DNA from: Candidatus Pacearchaeota archaeon
Lineage (GTDB): Archaea > Nanobdellota > Nanobdellia > Pacearchaeales > GW2011-AR1
Length of the DNA: 39,315 nucleotides
Direction: 5' to 3'
Assembly: GCA_018304055.1 (NCBI GenBank)
Contig: JAGVWY010000005.1
Span: 1 to 39,315, forward strand
The notes below the pieces were generated by a model, which was given only the letters and a program-made list of their open reading frames with translations, did no database searches and was not told the DNA's origin. A program made the position numbers and the translations under genes. Numbering within the stretch: the stretch's first letter is position 1; the number at the start of each line of letters is the position of its first letter. This document shows positions 32,512-38,745 of this stretch, in pieces.

Positions 32512-33552
32512 TTATACTTCATTAAGTTCCTCTTCTAAAGATTCATAATAATTAAAACCATAATCATATGTTCTATCTTTTGTTTTTCTTCGTGATTTAT
32601 CTACATCTAGTTCAAATCTCTCCATTACATTTGAAAAAGTCAGTTTTTCTATTTCATCTTCAGAAAAATTATTTTTTCTTAAAAATTCATGAAATAAAGG
32701 CCAGTGTGGTAGACCTATAATTCCTGACAAATGATTATTTATTTTGTCCTTGACTGAATGAGGTGCATGATCTGTTTCTATCCAATTTATTTTTCCTTCT
32801 TTTAAATGATCTAACATTTTTTTTCGGGAATTATCAGATCTTAAAGGAGGATTCACTTTGTACATTATTCCATGTTCATTAAACATTTTGCTCCAATCAA
32901 AAATTAAATGATGTGGGCAAACTCCACAAGATATATCTAATTTTGATTTAGCTTTATTAACAATTTCAACAGCTCTTGGAGAAGAAATATGAGCTATATG
33001 CAATTTTCCTTTAAAGTTATATAGCTCTGCAAATTTTATTTGGTCTTTAATAGATTCAATCTCTGCTTTTTCTGGTCGAGCTAGACAATGAGTAAAAGGT
33101 TTTGAATGATTCCATAATTTGTGATTCATGTTAGATTCTTTTTCACAATGAACTGCTAAAATTCCTTCGTACCCTTCATTAGCTAAAGTTTCATAAATCA
33201 TTTGTTGATCTTCTTCTTTAATTATCCCGAGATTATTTGTTGAATGTCCAGCATACATTTTTATTCCAATGACTTCAGTGTATTCTCTAGCTAAATCAAT
33301 CGCATGTTTAACCTGTTCTCTATTTGATGTTAGACCAATATACAAATAATAAGAAACTTCTTTAACTCCTGAATTCTTTGCTAAAGAAATCCGCTCTTTA
33401 ACAGTTCCTTCATTTAATATTGGTGGATTAGTATTTGGCATATCACAAACAGCATCTACTCCCGAATCTAGTGCAACTTCTAATCCATGTTTAATAGTCT
33501 CCTTATATTTTTCATTAAAATCTCTTAAATGAACGTGACAATCTATATACAT
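32512..33552 (-). CDS. pyrC: dihydroorotase
   Basis: 346 residues. The metal-binding H-V-H-L-R-D lies at residues 6-11, followed by M-P-N-T-N-P, a Lys in G-I-K-M-Y-A-G, His residues in A-V-H-C-E and H-I-A-H-I-S-S, and the catalytic Asp in E-T-D-H-A-P-H-S. The small N-terminal beta domain of class I enzymes is missing, since the protein begins right at the first metal motif. A TATA box 24 bases upstream (about 33570-33580) confirms this start. It closes carbamoyl-aspartate to dihydroorotate, the substrate of the next gene. Confidence 0.88.
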   Translation of the reverse strand: MYIDCHVHLRDFNEKYKETIKHGLEVALDSGVDAVCDMPNTNPPILNEGTVKERISLAKNSGVKEVSYYLYIGLTSNREQVKHAIDLAREYTEVIGIKMYAGHSTNNLGIIKEEDQQMIYETLANEGYEGILAVHCEKESNMNHKLWNHSKPFTHCLARPEKAEIESIKDQIKFAELYNFKGKLHIAHISSPRAVEIVNKAKSKLDISCGVCPHHLIFDWSKMFNEHGIMYKVNPPLRSDNSRKKMLDHLKEGKINWIETDHAPHSVKDKINNHLSGIIGLPHWPLFHEFLRKNNFSEDEIEKLTFSNVMERFELDVDKSRRKTKDRTYDYGFNYYESLEEELNEV

Positions 33553-33673
33553 GGAAAGATAATTTAAACTGTATTTATAAAAATTTATATTATAGTTAAA
33601 AATAATATTTTATATGAGTTTAGATAACTATTGTTAAGAGTATATTTATATAGGTGATGTGAGATAAATTGAA

Positions 33674-34150
33674 ATGAAAAAAGTTCATTATGCTATTGGG
33701 ATATTAAGAATAATTCTTGGATTAATTTTTTTATGGGCATTTTTTGATAAATTATTTGGTTTAGGATTTGCAACTCCCTACGATAAAGGATGGATTGAAG
33801 GAAATTCTCCAACTTATGGATTTTTAATGAGCACAAAAGGACCTTTTGCACCCTTATTTCAAGCTATTGCAGGTAATGTAATAATTGATATGTTGTTCAT
33901 GATTGGGTTACTTTTGATAGGATTAACGTTAGTGATTGGAATAATGGTAAATATTGCAGGTTATAGTGGATCTTTAATGATTTTTTTAATGTGGCTTGCG
34001 GTTTTGCCTCCGAAAAATCACCCTATTCTTGATGAGCATATTGTTTATATCTTTGTATTAATACTATTTATTTATTTTGAAGCTGGAAGTTATCTTGGAT
34101 TAGGAAAACAATGGAAAAGAATTGTTAACAGAAATAGATTTTTGCAATAA
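33674..34150 (+). CDS. DoxX-family membrane protein
   Basis: 158 residues with four membrane helices and the DoxX opening (R-I-I-L-G-L-I-F-L-W-A-F-F-D-K-L-F-G-L-G). The family includes the membrane subunit of thiosulfate:quinone oxidoreductase and many redox proteins of unclear role. The TATA-like TATATTTATATA lies at about 33640-33651, with a GGTGAT nearby. The stop codon directly abuts that of convergent ftsZ. Confidence 0.82.
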   Translation: MKKVHYAIGILRIILGLIFLWAFFDKLFGLGFATPYDKGWIEGNSPTYGFLMSTKGPFAPLFQAIAGNVIIDMLFMIGLLLIGLTLVIGIMVNIAGYSGSLMIFLMWLAVLPPKNHPILDEHIVYIFVLILFIYFEAGSYLGLGKQWKRIVNRNRFLQ

Positions 34151-35308
34151 TCACTCTAGAAATTCAATGCCAAATTCTTCTTCAAACTCATTATGTTGTT
34201 TAACTTCTTTTGGAATTTCTCCACCAACTATTTGAGAGCTTCTTACTCCTGTAATAATTATCATAACTCTAATAGACTTTTCCATTTCTGCAGAGATATT
34301 TGCACCCCAGATCATTTTTGCGTCGTTGCTTAACCTACCACCTACGTGAGAAATTATGGCTCGTGCTTCATCCAAAGACATATCAATTCCCCCAATAATA
34401 TTTACTAATGCTCCTGTTGCATTGGAAATATCAACATCTAATAATGGATTATTAATAGCTTTCTCAACTGATTCCAGCGCCCTATTTGCAGAATCAGATT
34501 CTCCCATGCCTATTAACGAAACTCCTCCATTTGTCATGACAGCTTTAACATCTGCAAAATCCAAATTAACTAACCCTGTTTTTGTAACTAATTCTGTTAC
34601 TCCCTTCACTGCATTTGTTAAGATTTCATCTGCGACTTTAAAAGCAGTTTGTAATGGCAGTTCTGGAGCAATTTCCAAAAGCTTATCATTTGGAATAATT
34701 ATCAATGTATCAACAACAGACTCCATTCTTTCTAAAGCGTATTCTGCATTTTCTATTCTTTTTTTTCCTTCTATAGTGAATGGCAGAGTTACAACACCTA
34801 TTGTCAATGCTCCTTGTTTTTTTGCCAACTCTGCAATAACTGGAGCTGCGCCACTTCCAGTTCCTCCTCCAAAACCACAGGTTACAAAAACCATATCGCA
34901 ATTAGCTAATCTTTTTTTTATGTCTTGTTCTGTTTCACGAGCAGCTTCTTCACCTATTTTAGGATCACTTCCTGCTCCCAATCCCATTGTTAATTCCCTT
35001 CCTATCAATATTTTGTAATCTGCATTAGTGTATAATAAATCTTGGGCATCTGTATTAACTGCTATGAATTCTCCTCCTTTAATACCAATTTCTTTCATCC
35101 TGCTTATAGTATTTCCCCCTCCACCACCAACTCCGAAAACTTTAACCTTGGAATGATGTTTTTTAAGAAGTTCTTCTAATTCTCTGTCTATTTCAGCTAA
35201 TTCAGGAGATCTATCAAATGATTTTTTAGAAAATCCCTCTTTTATAAAATCATGTTTTTCAGAAACCCCGTAACTTCTGTTGTAATCGTCTTTAAATACC
35301 TCTTCCAT
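34151..35308 (-). CDS. ftsZ: cell division protein FtsZ
   Basis: 385 residues from ATG 35308; the codon before it is the GTG used by the track. GTP-binding G-V-G-G-G-G-G-N and the tubulin signature F-G-G-G-T-G-S-G are intact, as is the T7 loop N-L-D-F-A-D-V that completes the GTPase site of the neighbouring subunit. The N-terminal 50 residues are a charged extension; the C-terminus ends F-G-I-E-F-L-E, a likely SepF-binding peptide. It polymerises into the division ring; SepF at 23575 is the probable membrane anchor. Confidence 0.96.
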   Translation of the reverse strand: MEEVFKDDYNRSYGVSEKHDFIKEGFSKKSFDRSPELAEIDRELEELLKKHHSKVKVFGVGGGGGNTISRMKEIGIKGGEFIAVNTDAQDLLYTNADYKILIGRELTMGLGAGSDPKIGEEAARETEQDIKKRLANCDMVFVTCGFGGGTGSGAAPVIAELAKKQGALTIGVVTLPFTIEGKKRIENAEYALERMESVVDTLIIIPNDKLLEIAPELPLQTAFKVADEILTNAVKGVTELVTKTGLVNLDFADVKAVMTNGGVSLIGMGESDSANRALESVEKAINNPLLDVDISNATGALVNIIGGIDMSLDEARAIISHVGGRLSNDAKMIWGANISAEMEKSIRVMIIITGVRSSQIVGGEIPKEVKQHNEFEEEFGIEFLE

Positions 35309-35320
35309 CACTGAAAAAGT

Positions 35321-35344
35321 AATAATCTCTATTTAAAGATTATT
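35321..35344 (-). promoter_or_regulatory. ftsZ TATA box inside an 8-bp inverted repeat
   Basis: AATAATCT and AGATTATT flank an 8-base spacer. The TATA box (CTTTAAATAG on the minus strand) lies in the spacer and spills into one arm, centred about 25 bases before ATG. A protein bound to the repeat would block TBP, so this is a candidate ftsZ operator. Confidence 0.45.
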
Positions 35345-35425
35345 GCAGTTTTATTATAGTTTTAGTTAAGTAATCTTGAATTGGATATTAATCTAAATTC
35401 TAGGTTACATAAAGAGATTATAGTA

Positions 35426-35939
35426 TTAATGAGAATTATCGTTTTCTATTATTTTTACTCTATCTTTATTTTTTTCTAGAATAATCTTGCAATCATTAAA
35501 TAATTTAATTCCTACTAACGAAAAATTTGAAGAAGTTGACAAGACAAATATTTCTTTTTCTTTATTGAATACATTGATATTTGCCTTATACAATTTAGTT
35601 ATTACTTTTTCTCCACTCACAGTTTATATTCTGAAAATCCAAAATGAATTAACCCAAGGCTATGAATCGTGGTTTCTGATAGCATCATATAACTATTAAA
35701 ACCAGTATCAAGACAGTATCAAGAAGAAAATCAATATCATTCATATTGACAGTTAAAGATATTATAGGGAATTTTGAAAAAATAGGAATAACAAAATTCT
35801 CTAAGAAGGACTCAGAGAACAAGTTCTCTGATACATTCAAAATCTTCGATTTTGAAGTCTTTGACGAATTTTCCTTCAGAAAACTGGGTTATTCAAAGTC
35901 CTCTACAGGGAACCCGGATTTAAAGCATCCTTTTATTAG
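35426..35939 (-). pseudogene. clan AA (retropepsin-like) aspartic protease gene, broken
   Basis: Reading the minus strand and joining frames gives a normal small aspartic protease: I-K-G-C-F-K-S-G-F-P-I-I-S-L-T-V, then I-D-F-L-L-D-T-G-F-N-S-Y-M-M-L (catalytic D-T-G), then S-G-E-K-V-I-T-K-L-Y-K-A and F-S-L-V-G-I-K-L-F-N-D-C-K-I-I-L. Four defects break it. The first codon is CTA. Element A3 (35767-35903) is inserted after S-G-F-P. An 11-base tandem duplication (CAGTATCAAGA twice, about 35703-35725) shifts the frame at D-T-G. One missing base near 35620 shifts it again. The track ORF 35426-35620 is the intact C-terminal third only. It overlaps the end of the 35920-36164 pseudogene, so the two were an operon. 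Confidence 0.75.
35763..35907. mobile_element. family A palindromic element, copy A3, inserted in a gene
   Basis: Core 35767-35903 (137 bases), flanked by TATA on the left and TACA on the right. Stem 1 (35766-35776 with 35792-35802) keeps pairing with one G-T wobble; stem 2 is AGGACT...CTTTGA with TCAAAGTCCT (35893-35902). Compared with A2 there are 48 extra bases inside stem 2, themselves two hairpins (CAGAGAA-CAAG-TTCTCTG and TTCAAAATC-TTC-GATTTTGAA). Removing the element and one TATA restores the protease reading frame across the junction. Confidence 0.8.
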
Positions 35940-36164
35940 TTGAGTCATTATAAGTTCCTACTAGATACGCTGTTTCAAATCCTATTCTTTTAAAAAAAAA
36001 TTTTTATTTGGATGTTGTTTTTTTGCTCTTTTATATGCTTCTATTTAATTTTCATCTATAAAATAATCTCCTGATTCTGGTTCTATAACTAAGATTTTTC
36101 CCTTGTCTTCTGGAAATTTTTCATTTATTTCTTTAAATATCATATTTACTTTATTAGATTCCAT
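35920..36164 (-). pseudogene. small DUF5678-like gene next to the protease, broken
   Basis: ATG 36164 opens a frame M-E-S-N-K-V-N-M-I-F-K-E-I-N-E-K-F-P, continuing I-E-P-E-S-G-D-Y-F-I to an early TAA near 36047. In the same frame after the stop comes E-A-Y-K-R-A-K-K-Q-H-P-N-K, then a frameshift in a T/A run (about 35992-36005). After it, K-R-I-G-F-E-T-A-Y-L-V-G-T-Y-N completes a typical small protein found beside clan AA proteases (family name from memory). One in-frame stop and one frameshift show decay. The original stop overlapped the protease start. Confidence 0.6.
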
Positions 36165-36188
36165 TTTTATATTAATATTAGGAAATAT

Positions 36189-36962
36189 TTAAGTTTTATT
36201 ATTTTCTTTCTTGTTTTCCTTGTCTTCTTTAGTTTTTTCCTTATTAGTTTCTTTCTTTTCCTCTTTTTTCTTTCCTTTCTTTTTTTCTTTAACATCTTCC
36301 TTATCTTCTTTAAGTTTTTCTTTAATATCTTCCTTGTCTTTTTTCTGTTCCTCAATGACAAATTCCATCCCAGTTATCTCCTTGAATTTTTCTCCTAATA
36401 AATCTAAAAATACCTTAACAACATTATCCTTAAAAACAACTTTTTTGTCTTTTATGGAAAACTCAAATCTCTGTCTAAAAAAATAATCTTGTAAGGCATT
36501 TATTTTTTCATTTTCATCTTCAACTTTTCTTTTTATCGTAAATTCATAATCTACTTCTTTTCCTGCAAGAGGATTATTAAAATCAACCATTACTCTTCCT
36601 CCTGTCACTGACCTTACAATTGCAATTGAATTATCTAATTGGAGAGTTAAACCTGGATAGGGATTTATGTTATTTTTTTTGAAAGAATTTAAAGAATAAG
36701 TCTTTATCAAATTCGGATTTCTTATTCCAAATGCTTTTTCTGGTTCTAAATGTATTGAATATTTTTTTTCTATTTCTTTTCCTATTAATGCTTCATCAAA
36801 TCCTTTTAATAGCATGTTATTTCCAACTGCTATTATTAGTGGTTTAACTTCTATATCTAATCCTATTTCTTTTGCTTCGTCTTTATTTGTTGTGTCAAAA
36901 ATTTTTCCATCAGATTTCCCTGTATAGGAAATTTCAATAAAATCATTTTTTTGCATTGCCAT
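36189..36962 (-). CDS. FKBP-type peptidyl-prolyl isomerase (SlyD-like)
   Basis: 257 residues: FKBP fold strands D-F-I-E-I-S-Y-T-G and G-K-I-F-D-T-T, the inserted flap domain with G-G-R-V-M-V-D-F-N-N-P-L-A-G-K, and a further archaeal C-terminal domain (about 150-205). The last 50 residues are almost wholly Lys and Glu. It should isomerise Xaa-Pro bonds and act as a folding chaperone. A TATA-like TTTTTTAAAC about 25 bases upstream fits a leaderless start. Confidence 0.9.
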   Translation of the reverse strand: MAMQKNDFIEISYTGKSDGKIFDTTNKDEAKEIGLDIEVKPLIIAVGNNMLLKGFDEALIGKEIEKKYSIHLEPEKAFGIRNPNLIKTYSLNSFKKNNINPYPGLTLQLDNSIAIVRSVTGGRVMVDFNNPLAGKEVDYEFTIKRKVEDENEKINALQDYFFRQRFEFSIKDKKVVFKDNVVKVFLDLLGEKFKEITGMEFVIEEQKKDKEDIKEKLKEDKEDVKEKKKGKKKEEKKETNKEKTKEDKENKKENNKT

Positions 36963-37071
36963 GATTAACTTTGTGAAAAGCAGTTTAAAAAATTAATGGA
37001 TTTCTTATTAATTTTTATTTTACATGATTCAAGGCAATAATGTTTAAATAAACTTAGATTCTTCAATTTTC

Positions 37072-37572
37072 ATGAGTGATAATCTTTCAGAATCTTTAGA
37101 TAGTACTGTTGAAAATATTCCGGTTTATTATACAACAGGACAAGCAGCTAAATATTTATCTTTATCCGCTCATAAAATAACTGAATTATTCGAAAATGGT
37201 TACTTAGAAGGATTTTGCATCCCGAGAGGAGGACATAGAAGAATTTCTTATAAATCTTTAAAAGAATTAAAAGAAAAAATGAAAAGAGATTCTGGAGAAG
37301 ATAATACAGATAAGTTTAGTTCAGACACTTATACAACTGGAGAAGTTTCAAGAATTTGTAATTTATCTCCACAAACTATTACAAGGTATTTTAACGGGGG
37401 TACATTGAGAGGCTATCGTGTCCCTGATTCATCTCATAGAAGAATTCCTCATAAAAATTTAGTTGATTTTATGATAGAATACGGCATACCTCAAGATAGA
37501 TTGAGAATATTTCTCGAGAAAAAGAAATCGCGAATATCTAAAAAACAACAACCAGAAAACAGGAGAGATTAG
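37072..37572 (+). CDS. tandem MerR/excisionase-type helix-turn-helix protein
   Basis: 166 residues with two copies of one DNA-binding domain, at about 18-70 and 85-150. Each opens with Y-T-T-G-(Q/E)-(A/V)-(A/S)-(K/R), contains a recognition helix, and ends with a wing G-x-x-(I/V)-P-x-x-x-H-R-R-I. The second copy continues with F-M-I-E-Y-G-I-P as in the HTH tails fused to some response regulators. Two domains in one chain suggest recognition of a two-part operator. A TATA-like GTTTAAATAA lies about 30 bases upstream. Targets unknown. Confidence 0.8.
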   Translation: MSDNLSESLDSTVENIPVYYTTGQAAKYLSLSAHKITELFENGYLEGFCIPRGGHRRISYKSLKELKEKMKRDSGEDNTDKFSSDTYTTGEVSRICNLSPQTITRYFNGGTLRGYRVPDSSHRRIPHKNLVDFMIEYGIPQDRLRIFLEKKKSRISKKQQPENRRD

Positions 37573-37651
37573 TTGTTTAACTATATCTAAAAAATTACAA
37601 TCCTAAAAATACAATACAAATATTTTAATAGCTGATAATACAGAGGATTGT

Positions 37652-37900
37652 ATGGAAGATGATAATATTCAGAGATATAGGTCAATAGATAGAATTTATA
37701 CAACTGGGGAAATAGCTAGAATATGGGAAGTTTCTATAAAATCAGTTATAAAATGTATTGATAGCGGACATTTAAAAGCAGTTAGGTTTACGACCAAAGG
37801 TTTTAGAAGGGTATCAAACTCTGACCTTGTTGATTGTATGGTTAACCACAATATTCCATTGAATGGGTTAGACCGCTATGTGCGGGAAAGAGAAGATTAA
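37652..37900 (+). CDS. single-domain MerR/excisionase-type helix-turn-helix protein
   Basis: 82 residues, closest to the second domain of the 37072 product: Y-T-T-G-E-I-A-R-I-W, wing F-R-R-V, then C-M-V-N-H-N-I-P-L. The wing lacks the His of the H-R-R motif. It is 79 bases after the first gene, on the same strand, and 53 bases before aIF5A. This is a local paralogue, probably from tandem duplication. Confidence 0.75.
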   Translation: MEDDNIQRYRSIDRIYTTGEIARIWEVSIKSVIKCIDSGHLKAVRFTTKGFRRVSNSDLVDCMVNHNIPLNGLDRYVRERED

Positions 37901-37953
37901 TTCTGCAAAACTTTATAAATCTATTTGAGTACATTACTAGAACGATTTTAAAA

Positions 37954-38343
37954 ATGGCTTTTAAATTAATTAATGCTGCTGAATCTCGACCAGGAACTAC
38001 TATTTCAGTTGATGGAACTGCTTGCGTAGTAAAAAACAATGATATTAGCAAAACAGGAAAACACGGACATGCAAAATGCAGGATTGAGGCTGTTAGTATT
38101 ATTGATGGCAAGAAAAAAGTTTTTGTTGTTGGAGGTCATGAGAGATTAGAGGTTCCTATGATAGAAAAAAATAAAGCTCAAGTTTTAACTATAACAGAAG
38201 ATAAAGCTAATATCATGGATTTAGAAAATTTTGAAACATTTGAAATACCTATACATGAAGATGTAAAAGGACAAATAGCTGAAGGGGATCAAGTTGAATA
38301 TTGGAATATTGAAGGGATTAAAATAATTAAGAGGAAAATGTAA
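37954..38343 (+). CDS. eif5a: translation factor aIF5A
   Basis: 129 residues, the usual archaeal length. The N-terminal SH3-like domain carries the hypusination loop K-T-G-K-H-G-H-A-K, whose Lys between Gly and His is the modified one; the C-terminal OB domain follows. It helps ribosomes through polyproline and other stall sequences and at termination. A TATA box (CTTTATAAAT, about 37910-37919) predicts a short leader of about 12 bases. Confidence 0.95.
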   Translation: MAFKLINAAESRPGTTISVDGTACVVKNNDISKTGKHGHAKCRIEAVSIIDGKKKVFVVGGHERLEVPMIEKNKAQVLTITEDKANIMDLENFETFEIPIHEDVKGQIAEGDQVEYWNIEGIKIIKRKM

Positions 38344-38347
38344 ATGG

Positions 38348-38409
38348 CAAAATCATCTTTGATGATTTTGAATATTTTAACTCCCAGAAATGGGAGAAGG
38401 AGTTAAATC
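38348..38409 (+). promoter_or_regulatory. structured spacer controlling the L40e start
   Basis: The 66-base space between aIF5A and L40e has a perfect 10-bp hairpin (38348-38357 with 38361-38370, loop TTT). After it comes a 9-bp stem, TTTAACTCC (38376-38384) with GGAGTTAAA (38399-38407), that takes in the Shine-Dalgarno GGAG 8 bases before ATG. CTCCC (38381-38385) can instead pair with GGGAG (38392-38396), freeing the Shine-Dalgarno. The two pairings exclude each other, as in a translational switch. Confidence 0.55.
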
Positions 38410-38574
38410 ATGGCAACAAAAATTCCGGCTGCACAAGCAAGACTTTTTAAAAATATTTTTGTATGTAAAAATTGTAAAGCAAAAATTAGATCTGATCCGA
38501 GAAAAATTATAGAGGGAAAAGTTAGATGCAGAAAGTGTTTAAAAAAAGCGTTCAGGCCTGTTAGGAAGAAATAG
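38410..38574 (+). CDS. rpl40e: ribosomal protein L40e
   Basis: 54 residues, too short for the ORF track. R-L-F-K-N-I-F-V-C-K-N-C-K-A-K and V-R-C-R-K-C-L-K-K give the two zinc-binding Cys pairs, with the R-x-D-P-R-K link of L40e. Follows aIF5A by 66 bases on the same strand and is probably co-transcribed with it. Confidence 0.92.
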   Translation: MATKIPAAQARLFKNIFVCKNCKAKIRSDPRKIIEGKVRCRKCLKKAFRPVRKK

Positions 38575-38745
38575 GTTTTAGGTTAATAGATTCTGATTAA
38601 ATATAATTGAGGACATTTGATAAGTTTTATATATCATATTATGTTTACTTGAAAATGAAAAAGAGTATGGTAATTGGTTAAGACAAAAGTAGTTGGGGTA
38701 ATTTGGATGAGATAAACTTATAAAATATAGATAATTTGAAAATAT

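Noticed and set aside
34356-35018. 220-aa plus-strand ORF opposite ftsZ
   Set aside because: Antisense shadow of the well-conserved ftsZ gene with no recognisable domain.
35746-35943. 65-aa plus-strand ORF from the track
   Set aside because: It lies almost wholly in repeat element A3 and antisense to the protease pseudogene; its open frame is a by-product of the palindromes.
36167-36486. ORFs on both strands over the FKBP tail
   Set aside because: Frame shadows of the Lys/Glu-rich C-terminus; pure low-complexity composition.
38575-38745. Possible small gene between L40e and the last gene
   Set aside because: Only very short ORFs that stop within a few codons; the stretch holds promoter elements and nothing else I can support.
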